Positions 1 through 7,353 are shown, counted from the first letter of the stretch. The stretch: 28,552 bases of DNA from Bacillota bacterium (GCA_023436225.1 JAEZKA010000064.1:1-28552), one strand, 5' to 3'. Numbers and translations: made by a program. The notes: generated by a model not told the origin, from the letters alone.

Positions 1-175
1 AACCGGATCACACTTATTCCAGCTCAAAGAAGCAGCGTAAATTTTAAGTTTCAAAAACTTATAGATAAGAAATCAGTCTAAATTCTGTAGGCTTATTAAA
101 GTGCATCATTTTTAAGATAATGCTCGGATTTATCTATAATAAATATAGAATTCCTAAAAAATAACCTAAAAACGG
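1..175. other. Non-coding left edge
   Basis: AT-rich sequence with no open reading frame I can support. It ends at the hairpin that closes the ferritin operon. I see no tRNA, repeat or convincing promoter in it; it may hold the end of a transcript entering from outside the window. Confidence 0.4.
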
Positions 176-226
176 AGCTGTCGCACTGGTGGTTGAATAA
201 CCGCTAGTGCGACAGCTTCTTTTTCA
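170..226. terminator. Bidirectional hairpin terminator after the ferritin gene
   Basis: Arms 176-194 and 199-217 pair over 19 bp with two mismatched or wobble positions, around a 4-base loop. On the plus strand the stem is followed by a T-rich run (217-224); on the minus strand it is followed by a few bases and then TTTTTA. It can therefore end the minus-strand ferredoxin-ferritin transcript and any plus-strand transcript arriving from the left. Confidence 0.75.
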
Positions 227-252
227 GATGTAATTTTAAAAAGAGTAGACGA

Positions 253-768
253 CTATTCTAAAACCAAGGAAGGTGCGGTATACATACGTGTCTTCATCTC
301 ATTGTCCAGCATATATAAGCCCTTGGGATCACTACCAAATAGATCGTATTTTTTAATGTTATCATCCGCATTCTTCTCTTCCTCACCCTGTTCCTTGATG
401 AACCAATCGAGGAATTGCATAGTACGGAAATCCTTATTACGATATGCTGCTTCGTAAATATTGTTGATTGATGCAGTTACCAGCTGTTCATGTTCAAAAG
501 ACATAACCAGAGGATCGCGGAAATTCTCATAGGTCTTATCGGGTGCGTCAATCGCCGCAAGCTTAACAACCTCACCATTGTTTAATAAATACTGACGGAA
601 TAAGAGAGCATGGTCTCTTTCCTCCTGCATTTGTACATAAAACCAATTCTCATAACCGTTAAGACTGTTGTCTGCATAATAATTTGCCATGTCCATATAA
701 AGATAGGCAGAATAAAATTCCTTTGTAATTTGTTCATTGAGTAATTGAGCTACTTCTTTGTTCAGCAT
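253..768 (-). CDS. ftnA: Non-heme ferritin (FtnA-like iron storage protein)
   Basis: The 171-residue protein has the length and composition of a bacterial 24-subunit ferritin, which oxidises Fe(II) at a diiron centre and stores it as a mineral in the cytosol. All ferroxidase residues known from E. coli FtnA fall at the same numbers here: Glu17, Glu50, His53, Glu94, Gln127 and Glu130. There is no heme-ligating methionine pattern that would suggest bacterioferritin. The ATG follows an AGGAAG ribosome site. It is the second gene of a minus-strand operon, 32 bp after a ferredoxin gene, which suggests that the ferredoxin could supply electrons for iron release; that link is inference. A strong hairpin lies downstream at 176-217. 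Confidence 0.95.
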   Translation of the reverse strand: MLNKEVAQLLNEQITKEFYSAYLYMDMANYYADNSLNGYENWFYVQMQEERDHALLFRQYLLNNGEVVKLAAIDAPDKTYENFRDPLVMSFEHEQLVTASINNIYEAAYRNKDFRTMQFLDWFIKEQGEEEKNADDNIKKYDLFGSDPKGLYMLDNEMKTRMYTAPSLVLE

Positions 769-800
769 ATTAATTTCTTCCTTTCTTGTGTGTTAGTACT

Positions 801-992
801 TTATGCTTCAATCATTATTACAGAAACTGGGCAGCTTTCTTCTGCTTCCTTTGCAGAGGACTCAGCATCTGCGGGGATAGGAGAGGTATATACCTCAGCA
901 AGTCCTTCTGCATCCATTCGAAACACTTCTGGGCAGGTATCGGAGCAAAGACCGCATCCAATGCATCCATTACGTTCTATCAATGCTTTCAT
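801..992 (-). CDS. Single-cluster [4Fe-4S] ferredoxin
   Basis: A small acidic electron carrier of 63 residues. Cys10, Cys13 and Cys16 (CxxCxxC) plus Cys54, followed by Pro, are the expected ligands of one [4Fe-4S] cluster. Cys20, also followed by Pro, is the remnant of a second cluster site; the partner cysteine with which it forms a disulfide in Desulfovibrio-type ferredoxins is not present here. The ATG has a GGAGG site 6 bases upstream (999-1003 on the plus strand). It is the promoter-proximal gene of an operon with ferritin. The partner enzyme cannot be told from the sequence; ferritin reduction or rubredoxin-linked oxidative stress defence are possibilities. Confidence 0.92.
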   Translation of the reverse strand: MKALIERNGCIGCGLCSDTCPEVFRMDAEGLAEVYTSPIPADAESSAKEAEESCPVSVIMIEA

Positions 993-1048
993 AAAATACC
1001 TCCATTCAAAATATTAATTTGTTACCTAATAAATGTGTTGTCTATAAT

Positions 1049-1076
1049 ATTATATCATAGAAAATTGTGTTTGTAA
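1049..1076 (-). promoter_or_regulatory. Promoter of the ferredoxin-ferritin operon
   Basis: On the minus strand a perfect -10 box TATAAT (1054-1049) lies 16 bases after a TTACAA -35-like box (1076-1071). The leader to the ferredoxin ATG is about 50 nt. I saw no clear Fur or PerR box. Confidence 0.5.
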
Positions 1077-1093
1077 TGGTTGATTTTTTATTC

Positions 1094-1157
1094 TTGAGAT
1101 TTTTATGAATTTATGTTATGATACGTTATGTGCGTAGCTTACGAATTCGATCGTAAG
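1094..1157 (+). promoter_or_regulatory. Rubredoxin promoter with a downstream inverted repeat
   Basis: TTGAGA (1094-1099), a 17-base spacer and TATGAT (1117-1122) form a good sigma-A type promoter. Transcription would start near 1129. Just after it, 7-bp arms CTTACGA and TCGTAAG (1138-1157) form a palindrome around a 6-base centre, placed where a repressor could block or a leader hairpin could form. The binding protein is unknown. Confidence 0.6.
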
Positions 1158-1216
1158 AATATACATATTATTGCAGGGATTTGTTAAAACTGCTTATTAG
1201 AAATGGAGGTTATAAT

Positions 1217-1375
1217 ATGAAAAAATACGAATGCACAGCTTGTGGTTACATCTATGATGAGGCATTAGGAGATCCGGATGGTGGCATTGCTCCCGGAACT
1301 AAGTTTGAAGATATCCCGGAAGATTGGGTATGTCCGGTATGTGGCGTAGGCAAGGACGCTTTTGAAGAGGTATAA
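1217..1375 (+). CDS. Rubredoxin
   Basis: A 52-residue cytosolic one-iron electron carrier. Two CxxC knuckles, Cys6/Cys9 and Cys39/Cys42, in the contexts CTACGY and CPVCG hold the single Fe(SCys)4 site, and the length is typical. The ATG at 1217 is chosen because GGAGG (1205-1209) lies 7 bases before it; a longer frame from 1181 has no ribosome site and adds residues that rubredoxins lack. It has its own promoter and terminator, so it is probably a single-gene unit. In anaerobes rubredoxin often passes electrons to superoxide reductase, rubrerythrin or flavodiiron proteins; a rubrerythrin-like gene lies at 26049. Confidence 0.95.
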   Translation: MKKYECTACGYIYDEALGDPDGGIAPGTKFEDIPEDWVCPVCGVGKDAFEEV

Positions 1376-1386
1376 GAATAAGACAC

Positions 1387-1436
1387 AAAGCTGTCTCACA
1401 GGAACTCTTAAGGAGTCTGTGTAGGCAGCTTTTTTA
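1387..1436 (+). terminator. Rubredoxin terminator
   Basis: An imperfect hairpin begins AAGCTG and closes with CAGCTT, with CACAG/CTGTG pairs inside, followed by a run of six T. Confidence 0.75.
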
Positions 1437-1468
1437 TATACTTTAATGGAAGAGTACTATAAATTCCA

Positions 1469-1497
1469 TTGACATAGTAGGAATAACAAATTATTAT
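1469..1497 (+). promoter_or_regulatory. Promoter of tcdA
   Basis: A perfect -35 box TTGACA (1469-1474), a 17-base spacer and TATTAT (1492-1497), about 75 bp before the chosen start of the tcdA-like gene. Confidence 0.65.
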
Positions 1498-1570
1498 ATT
1501 GGGGATACGATTAAATAATTAGAAGAGTATGTTTTATAAACGGCCACAGTATATAAGGAGAGAAATAATA

Positions 1571-2326
1571 ATGAATCAATTTTCCAGAACAGAGCTTCTA
1601 TTAGGAAAAGAAGGAATGGACAAGCTAAAAAATGCTAGGGTTGCAGTCTTTGGAATTGGTGGAGTAGGTGGGTTCACTGTAGAGGCACTTGCTCGTAGCG
1701 GTGTCGGAAGCTTCGATCTGATTGATGATGATAAGGTTTGTCTTACGAATATTAATCGTCAGCTTATTGCTACGATTAAGACCGTGGGTAAATATAAAGT
1801 TGATATTATGAAGGAACGAATCCTAGAGATAAATCCGAGGGCTAAAGTAGAGGTACACCAATGCTTTTACATGCCGGATACAGCGGACCAATTCGATTTC
1901 GCACAGTATGATTATATTGTGGATGCGATTGATACCGTATCTGCTAAGATTGATCTGGTGCTTAGAGCGCAAGAAAAAAATATACCGATCATTAGCTGTA
2001 TGGGCGCGGGCAATAAGTTGGACCCAACCCGCTTTGAAGTAACCGATATCTACAAAACCTCGGTATGTCCATTGGCCAGAGTAATGCGAAGAGAATTGAA
2101 GAATAGAGGTGTTAAGAAATTAAAGGTAGTGTATTCGAAGGAGGAGGCAAGAAAACCTCTGGAGGATATGTCTCTAAGCTGTAAGACCAATTGTGTCTGC
2201 CCGCCGGGATCGGAACACAGATGTACTGTGAAGCGTCAAATCCCAGGAAGTATCTCCTTTGTACCCTCCGTAGCGGGTTTGATTATTGCGGGAGAGGTTG
2301 TTAAGGATATCACAGGGGTACGATAG
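1571..2326 (+). CDS. tcdA: tRNA threonylcarbamoyladenosine dehydratase (TcdA/CsdL, ThiF-E1 family)
   Basis: This cytosolic E1-like enzyme uses ATP to cyclise t6A37 of tRNAs to ct6A. The 251-residue product begins with a helix, followed by a Rossmann nucleotide loop G-I-G-G-V-G-G at residues 28-34, an acidic strand end at 51-54 and the N-x-N-R-Q motif at 60-64, as in ThiF/MoeB/TcdA proteins. The middle section with SCMGAGNKLDP, and a length near 250, match TcdA rather than ThiF or MoeB. Several cysteines near the C-terminal third could bind metal. The ATG at 1571 has AAGGAG 10 bases upstream; an in-frame ATG at 1529 has none. It appears transcribed alone or with the HD gene 68 bp downstream. 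Confidence 0.88.
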   Translation: MNQFSRTELLLGKEGMDKLKNARVAVFGIGGVGGFTVEALARSGVGSFDLIDDDKVCLTNINRQLIATIKTVGKYKVDIMKERILEINPRAKVEVHQCFYMPDTADQFDFAQYDYIVDAIDTVSAKIDLVLRAQEKNIPIISCMGAGNKLDPTRFEVTDIYKTSVCPLARVMRRELKNRGVKKLKVVYSKEEARKPLEDMSLSCKTNCVCPPGSEHRCTVKRQIPGSISFVPSVAGLIIAGEVVKDITGVR

Positions 2327-2394
2327 TAGTTGTAAATTCTAAAATAAAGATTATTATAGTAATAATATATTTTTATAAGAAAGGAAACAACGCA

Positions 2395-2967
2395 ATGGGA
2401 AAGATACCGACCAGAGAAGAAGCATGGGAGTTACTGATTGAATTTAATAAAGAAGAATTTCACCTGAAGCATGCCCGTATCGTTGAGGGTACTATGAGAT
2501 ATTTCGCAAGAGAGCTTGGATTTAGTCAAGAGATTGATTTTTGGGGTATCGTCGGATTACTACATGATCTGGATTTTGGAATTTATCCTGAGGTGCATTG
2601 CACAAAGAGTCAGGAGATTATGCGGGACAGGCAGATAGATGAAAAGATTATCCGGGCTACAGCAAGTCATGGCTATGGAATCTGTGTTGATATTAAACCG
2701 GAGCACACCATGGAAAAGGTTCTATTTGCAGTTGATGAACTTACCGGGTTAATCGGTGCTGCTGCTATTATGAGACCATCCCACAGTACGTTGGATTTAG
2801 AGCTTAGCTCTGTGAAGAAGAAATTCAAGACACCGAAGTTTGCAGCCGGTTGTTCCAGAGAAGTAATAGAACAGGGAGCTAATATGCTGGTATGGGATCT
2901 GGATGATTTGATACAGAGAACGATCTTAGCACTTAGAGAAGTGGAAGAGACTACGGGACTGGTATAA
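2395..2967 (+). CDS. HD-domain hydrolase of unknown substrate
   Basis: This 190-residue soluble protein carries the metal-dependent phosphohydrolase signature of the HD superfamily: His26, the His57-Asp58 pair (context LLHDLDF) and Asp114, with extra histidines at 68 and 92. Proteins of this size and pattern are common in Clostridia and are annotated only as HD or HDIG hydrolases; the substrate, probably a nucleotide or other phosphoester, is not predictable. The ATG at 2395 follows an AAAGGAAA ribosome site. A possible promoter (TTGTAA at 2330, TATTAT at 2352) lies in the gap after tcdA, so the two genes may be partly independent. Confidence 0.75.
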   Translation: MGKIPTREEAWELLIEFNKEEFHLKHARIVEGTMRYFARELGFSQEIDFWGIVGLLHDLDFGIYPEVHCTKSQEIMRDRQIDEKIIRATASHGYGICVDIKPEHTMEKVLFAVDELTGLIGAAAIMRPSHSTLDLELSSVKKKFKTPKFAAGCSREVIEQGANMLVWDLDDLIQRTILALREVEETTGLV

Positions 2968-3015
2968 ATACGCGAATATGATTAGAGTGTTAAAAACCTA
3001 TATCTATGTTTTGTT

Positions 3016-3211
3016 CATTAATTTGCACAATTTATGTTGTGAGTAAGAGATACATAACATAGTTCATTCGCAACACATTTTCATTTGGATGAGTCACGTA
3101 ACGGTACGTAGGAACACAAAATACGTGTTCCAAGTACCGACGGCCTCATACAGTTGCTCAACAAACTATGTTATATATCTCTCTGATTCGCTTTATATGT
3201 GCAAATTGATG
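3016..3211. repeat. Long nested imperfect inverted repeat (about 196 bp)
   Basis: The gap between the HD gene and the DUF554 gene is almost filled by one giant imperfect palindrome. The outer arms (ATTTGCAC near 3019-3028 and GTGCAAAT near 3199-3206), the middle arms (GATACATAACATAGTT near 3050-3064 and AACTATGTTATATATC near 3164-3179), and inner arms (GGTACGTAGGAACAC and GTGTTCCAAGTACC around 3104-3137) stay in register around a 7-base centre. RNA from either strand would fold into one long rod. No T-run follows either end, and no coding potential is visible. It could be a MITE-like element, an intergenic repeat family member or a structured RNA. Confidence 0.7.
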
Positions 3212-3300
3212 TATGTAAGTTATGATGGTGGCTTTTGATACTCTATTCATATATGCTTGAATTTAAATACTGGGAATAATTTGGTAGAATGGAGACGCAA

Positions 3301-4026
3301 ATGATAGGTTTGGGAACACTGGCGAATATGGGAGCAATTCTTTTTGGATCAATGATTGGTTTGCTGCTGCAGGGGGGCTTAAAGCAACGATTTCAGACAA
3401 CGATTATGAACGCCCTTGGTCTTGCAGTGATGTTTGTCGGAATCAGCGGAGCTCTGCAGGGGCTATTTGTGGTACAAGAAGATGGTTTAAAGACAGCGAA
3501 CGTGACTTTGATGATTTTGTCTCTAGCGATTGGTGCCTTCTTCGGAGAGTTGATTGATATCGAAGCTCGTCTGGATCAAGTGGGTGTATGGATCAAATCC
3601 ACCCTGAGGGTGAAAGGCGAGAAGGGGCAGAACTTTGTGGAAGGCTTTGTTAGCAGCTCACTGCTGTTCTGTATTGGAGCTATGGCGATTATAGGATCCT
3701 TACAGGATGGACTTTCCGGTAATGCCTCTATGTTATTTGCGAAATCCATCATTGATGGAACGGTAGCGATATTCATAGCCTCCACCCTGGGAATAGGAGT
3801 GATATTCTCAATTATTCCTCTCGGCATCTATCAAGGGGGAATCACCCTATCTGCCAAATACATAGAGCCCTATCTCAGCGAACAGATGATAGCGAACCTA
3901 TCCTCGATAGGCTCCATACTGATCTTTGGTATCGGTATTAATATGGTGTTTGGAAAGAAGATAAAATGCGGCAATTTATTACCGGCAGTTCTAGTTCCGG
4001 TGATCTATGAATTATTTACGAGATAG
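3301..4026 (+). CDS. DUF554 family membrane protein (YdfK-like)
   Basis: The 241-residue product is an integral membrane protein with about six to seven hydrophobic segments, and it starts LGTLANMGAILFGSMIG, typical of the DUF554 family (B. subtilis YdfK and relatives). Its function is not established; transport has been suggested only from its topology. The ATG at 3301 is preferred over one at 3289 because GGAGA (3291-3295) sits 5 bases before it, and family members begin at this point. It stands alone between a long inverted repeat and a complex terminator. Confidence 0.88.
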   Translation: MIGLGTLANMGAILFGSMIGLLLQGGLKQRFQTTIMNALGLAVMFVGISGALQGLFVVQEDGLKTANVTLMILSLAIGAFFGELIDIEARLDQVGVWIKSTLRVKGEKGQNFVEGFVSSSLLFCIGAMAIIGSLQDGLSGNASMLFAKSIIDGTVAIFIASTLGIGVIFSIIPLGIYQGGITLSAKYIEPYLSEQMIANLSSIGSILIFGIGINMVFGKKIKCGNLLPAVLVPVIYELFTR

Positions 4027-4046
4027 CATTCATGATTTGATAATAG

Positions 4047-4122
4047 GACCTCTTTATCGTACGCGCTTTTATACCGGGATTTCAACCGTGATAAAGGTGA
4101 GCTACGACAGAGAGGTCTTTTT
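4047..4122 (+). terminator. Terminator of the DUF554 gene
   Basis: The outer arms GACCTCTTTATCGTA (4047-4061) and TACGACAGAGAGGTC (4103-4117) pair with few mismatches, enclose a second internal stem and are followed by five T. Confidence 0.75.
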
Positions 4123-4180
4123 GTGTATATTTATGCGGTAAAAATTAATAACAGAAGAATGTGAAAATATGGATACCATG

Positions 4181-4208
4181 TTGACTTTCGACTAACACAT
4201 CTTATAAT
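4181..4208 (+). promoter_or_regulatory. Promoter of the small membrane protein gene
   Basis: TTGACT (4181-4186), a 16-base spacer and a perfect TATAAT (4203-4208), about 40 bp before the ATG at 4250. Confidence 0.65.
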
Positions 4209-4249
4209 ATATGTTAAAATATGTAAAAAAGTTAGAAAAGGAGTCAGGT

Positions 4250-4456
4250 ATGAGAAGAAATTTGCTGCATAAAACAGGGAAGGTTCTAAAGCTGGTATTC
4301 ATCTGCACAGGATTATTGTGTATCGCCATATTTCTAATTAAAACCCCACTTACCGATACAAAAAATCAATGCTTTGATATCAGGACTGCTATCCTTATCT
4401 CCTTTGGATTTGCGGCTAGCTTTCGTACAATGCTGTGCTGCAGAAAAAAAGTGTAG
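4250..4456 (+). CDS. Small membrane protein of unknown function
   Basis: I do not recognise this 68-residue product. It has a basic N-terminus, a hydrophobic segment at about residues 13-30, a polar stretch and a second, weaker hydrophobic segment at about 45-62, ending in a Cys-Cys-Arg-Lys-Lys tail. The gene is credible because it has a near-consensus promoter and an AAGGAG site 6 bases before the ATG at 4250; an upstream in-frame ATG at 4211 lies at the expected transcription start and has no ribosome site. It precedes the citrate synthase promoter and may be read as a separate unit. Confidence 0.6.
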   Translation: MRRNLLHKTGKVLKLVFICTGLLCIAIFLIKTPLTDTKNQCFDIRTAILISFGFAASFRTMLCCRKKV

Positions 4457-4463
4457 AACACTA

Positions 4464-4492
4464 TTGACAATACAAGTATTATTGTATACAAT
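4464..4492 (+). promoter_or_regulatory. Citrate synthase promoter with palindromic operator candidate
   Basis: A perfect -35 box TTGACA (4464-4469) is followed after 17 bases by TACAAT (4487-4492). The -10 box is part of the perfect 12-bp palindrome ATTGTATACAAT (4481-4492), and a second inverted pair ATACAA/TTGTAT overlaps it on the left. Some GntR regulators of the FadR/FCD subfamily (UxuR and ExuR) bind sites built on GTATAC, and an FCD regulator is encoded at 7509, so this is a plausible site for that protein. The promoter is well supported; the regulator assignment is inference. Confidence 0.7.
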
Positions 4493-4531
4493 AAAACAAA
4501 TTTAAGTTTATTGAGATAGGAGAGCATAATT

Positions 4532-5941
4532 ATGAATGAAAGAAAAGTCTTTATTAATTCTCACAACAATCTACTGCAACTCGAGGAGCCGATCTATACT
4601 TTGGTAGATGTTGATGAGCCTAACACTTTTCGTGGTCTGTTCCCTTACAATGAGATTCCAAAGATAGCTTTTAATGATCGAATTGTACCACATAATCTTC
4701 CGGAAGAAATATTCATTACAGATACTACCTTTCGTGATGGTCAACAGTCCAGAGCTCCCTATACCACCGAACAGATTATAACAATGTACGATTATTTCCA
4801 CCGCTTAGGTGGGCCGAAGGGCTTGATCCGCCAGAGCGAATTCTTCCTATATAGTAAGAAAGATAGAGATGCTGTTTATAAATGTATGGAGAGGGGCTAT
4901 GAGTTTCCCGAGGTTACCTCATGGATCAGAGCCAGCAAGAGTGATTTTCAATTGGTAAAGGATATTGGAATGAAGGAGACCGGTATCCTGGTAAGCTGCT
5001 CTGACTACCATATCTTCTATAAGATGAAGATGACAAGAAAAGAAGCGATGAACCACTATCTAAGTGTGGTAAGAGAATGCCTGGAGACAGGAATTGCGGC
5101 AAGATGTCACCTGGAGGACATTACCCGTTCTGATATCCATGGCTTCGTAATTCCCTTCTGTAGTGAATTGATGAAGCTGAGTAAGGTATACAATATTCCT
5201 GTTAAGATCAGAGCTTGCGATACGATGGGCTATGGTGTGAATTTCTCCGGTGCTGTAATTCCTAGATCCGTTCAGGGAATTATCTATGGTATCATGACTC
5301 ATGCAGGGGTTCCTTCTAAGTGGCTGGAGTGGCATGGACATAATGATTTCTATAAGGCGGTATCGAATTCAACTACTGCATGGCTATATGGTGCAAGCGG
5401 TGTAAATTGCTCTCTGTTCGGTATCGGTGAGCGTACGGGTAATACGCCGTTAGAGGCCATGGTATTCGAATATGCCCAGCTAAAGGGAACCTTGGATGGT
5501 ATGGATACAACGGTCATTACAGAGCTTGCACAGTGGTTTGAGAAGGAGATCGGTTATCGTGTTCCTTCCAGAACACCTTTTGTAGGTAAGAATTTCAATG
5601 TTACCCGTGCTGGAATTCATGCAGATGGCTTACTTAAGAACGAAGAAATCTATAATATCTTTGACACTGAGAAATTCTTAAATCGGCCGGTATTGGTAGC
5701 AGTGTCCAATACCTCCGGTCTTGCAGGCATTGCACATTGGATTAATACCTATTACAAGTTGAAGGGCGAGAAGGCTATCGGTAAGGATAATCCGCTTGTT
5801 CAAAAGATCAAGGAATGGGTTGACAAGGAGTACGAGGAAGGTCGTGTGACAGTAATCACGGATGATGAGCTGATTGCTATTATCCATGATACCGAGCTAG
5901 AGCTGGGTATGAAAATCGTCGATGATTCACATATAAATTGA
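4532..5941 (+). CDS. Re-citrate synthase-like protein (isopropylmalate/homocitrate synthase superfamily)
   Basis: The protein of 469 residues belongs to the DRE-TIM metallolyase superfamily, which condenses acetyl-CoA with a 2-oxo acid. The TIM-barrel signature DTTFRDGQQ lies at residues 64-72, the divalent metal motif H-G-H-N-D at 268-272, and GIGERTGNTPLE at 297-308. Its length, the N-terminal extension before DTTFRDG and the gene context (isocitrate dehydrogenase directly downstream) fit the Re-face citrate synthase group of Clostridia better than LeuA, which would have leuBCD neighbours. It would make citrate for 2-oxoglutarate and glutamate synthesis in an anaerobe with an incomplete TCA cycle. 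The ATG has AGGAGA about 9 bases upstream. Isopropylmalate or homocitrate synthase activity remains possible. Confidence 0.8.
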   Translation: MNERKVFINSHNNLLQLEEPIYTLVDVDEPNTFRGLFPYNEIPKIAFNDRIVPHNLPEEIFITDTTFRDGQQSRAPYTTEQIITMYDYFHRLGGPKGLIRQSEFFLYSKKDRDAVYKCMERGYEFPEVTSWIRASKSDFQLVKDIGMKETGILVSCSDYHIFYKMKMTRKEAMNHYLSVVRECLETGIAARCHLEDITRSDIHGFVIPFCSELMKLSKVYNIPVKIRACDTMGYGVNFSGAVIPRSVQGIIYGIMTHAGVPSKWLEWHGHNDFYKAVSNSTTAWLYGASGVNCSLFGIGERTGNTPLEAMVFEYAQLKGTLDGMDTTVITELAQWFEKEIGYRVPSRTPFVGKNFNVTRAGIHADGLLKNEEIYNIFDTEKFLNRPVLVAVSNTSGLAGIAHWINTYYKLKGEKAIGKDNPLVQKIKEWVDKEYEEGRVTVITDDELIAIIHDTELELGMKIVDDSHIN

Positions 5942-6052
5942 CAAGCCTTATAAACCAGAATAAAATAGAAAATGTTACAGTGATTAATACATTCTTTATG
6001 GAACAAGATAAATACATTACAGAATGAATAAAGCTTATATATGGAGGATGCA

Positions 6053-7219
6053 ATGATATCAGCAGAAAAAATTGAAGCAGCCAAAGAACGATTTGGAAAA
6101 TTGCTTGAAGAGCAATTGAAAAGAGTAGAGGTAATGAAGGCACAAGGAGACTTTATTAATTATAAAGCCCTGGATAAGATTATTATCGGTGTATGTGGTG
6201 GAGACGGCATTGGTCCTGCAATTACAAGTCAGGCGCAAAGAATACTGGAATTTCTGTTACAGAAGGATATCCAGGCTGGAAAGATTGAATTTCGTGTCAT
6301 TGACGGACTTACCATTGAGCGCAGAGCAGCTGAGAATGCAGCAATTCCTCCGGCGGTTCTGGAAGAATTAAAAAAATGTCATGTTATACTGAAGGGACCT
6401 ACCACGACTCCCAGAAAAGGTGATCCATGGCCGAATGTTGAGAGTGCTAATGTGGCAATGAGAAAAGAGCTGGATCTATTTGCGAATGTCAGACCGGTTC
6501 GAATTCCGGAACAGGGGATCGATTGGACCTTCTATCGTGAGAATACAGAGGGTGCTTATGCAGTCGGAAGCAAAGGTATTCATGTGACAGAGGATCTTGG
6601 GGTTGATTTTACCGTTACTACAACCCAGGGGACGGAGAGAATTATCCGTGCAGCCTTCGAATTTGCAAAGGCAAATGGTAAGACCAGAGTAACGGCTGTT
6701 ACCAAAGCTAATATCATAAAGACTACGGATGGCAAGTTCCTTGACCTATTCCGTGAGATTGCCAAGGAATATCCGGATATCACAGCGGATGACTGGTATA
6801 TTGATATTATGACAGCGAAGCTGGTGGATGAAAAGAGAAGAAGAGACTTCCAGGTGGTTGTACTTCCTAATCTGTACGGCGATATTATTACGGATGAGGC
6901 GGCTGAATTCCAAGGTGGTGTTGGAACAGCCGGCAGTGCTAATATTGGTAAGAGATATTCGATGTTTGAAGCAATTCACGGTTCTGCTCCCCGTATGGTG
7001 GACGAAGGAAGAGATATCTACGCAGATCCTTGCAGCATGATTCGTGCCGGTGCGATGCTCCTTGCTCATATCGGCTATACCAAGGAAGCAGATAAGCTGT
7101 ATCGTGCATTAGATATCTGTACTGTAGTTGAGAAAAAGGTGGTTACAACCGGAAGATCGACCGGTGCAACCGGAGCTCAGCTGGCTGATTATATCATGGA
7201 AACCATTGAGAATATGTAA
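6053..7219 (+). CDS. icd: Isocitrate dehydrogenase (isocitrate/isopropylmalate dehydrogenase family)
   Basis: The 388-residue cytosolic enzyme oxidises and decarboxylates isocitrate to 2-oxoglutarate. An N-terminal helical extension of about 40 residues precedes the first conserved strand (GGDGIGP). Substrate-site motifs follow: SANVAMRKELDLFANVRPVR (equivalents of E. coli Ser113, Asn115, Arg119, Arg129), RENTEGAY, TKANI with the catalytic Lys, and the metal-binding LYGDIITDEAAE. The cofactor loop reads HGSAPRM; neither the NADP pattern (Lys-Tyr) nor the usual NAD pattern (Asp-Ile) is present, so the cofactor is uncertain. The ATG at 6053 is chosen because GGAGG (6043-6047) lies 5 bases before it; the ATG at 6041 overlaps that site. 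It probably forms an operon with the citrate synthase; aconitase is absent here. Confidence 0.88.
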   Translation: MISAEKIEAAKERFGKLLEEQLKRVEVMKAQGDFINYKALDKIIIGVCGGDGIGPAITSQAQRILEFLLQKDIQAGKIEFRVIDGLTIERRAAENAAIPPAVLEELKKCHVILKGPTTTPRKGDPWPNVESANVAMRKELDLFANVRPVRIPEQGIDWTFYRENTEGAYAVGSKGIHVTEDLGVDFTVTTTQGTERIIRAAFEFAKANGKTRVTAVTKANIIKTTDGKFLDLFREIAKEYPDITADDWYIDIMTAKLVDEKRRRDFQVVVLPNLYGDIITDEAAEFQGGVGTAGSANIGKRYSMFEAIHGSAPRMVDEGRDIYADPCSMIRAGAMLLAHIGYTKEADKLYRALDICTVVEKKVVTTGRSTGATGAQLADYIMETIENM

Positions 7220-7261
7220 CTATTAAGAATAGCAGAATATTGTATCAGATCAGCCACACTA

Positions 7262-7353
7262 ATTTCCAGTAAGTTGGATCGGCAGAACCTTACTTTCGCA
7301 TAAACCTTGTATTGAAAGTTGTAGGACGCTTTGCCTATTGGAAATCGAGCTTA
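7262..7353. repeat. Imperfect inverted repeat downstream of isocitrate dehydrogenase
   Basis: ATTTCCAGTA and its near complement TATTGGAAAT frame about 90 bp, with a further CTTTC/GAAAG pair inside. Pairing is patchy. It resembles, at lower quality, the long palindromes at 3016 and 8260 and may act as a weak terminator or be a decayed element. Confidence 0.3.

Noticed and set aside
745..1076. Plus-strand open frames opposite the ferredoxin gene
   Set aside because: They mirror a clear minus-strand ferredoxin with conserved cysteines and lack ribosome sites and recognisable protein character.
1049..1076. PerR or Fur box in the ferredoxin promoter
   Set aside because: The AT-rich stretch near the -10 box looks superficially similar but does not give a two-sided match to either consensus.
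4532..5941. Annotation as leuA or homocitrate synthase
   Set aside because: No leuBCD or lysine/nitrogenase genes nearby, while isocitrate dehydrogenase follows directly; Re-citrate synthase is the better reading, though not proven.
6746..7069. Minus-strand frame opposite isocitrate dehydrogenase
   Set aside because: It covers the conserved metal and cofactor motifs of the sense gene; a shadow frame.
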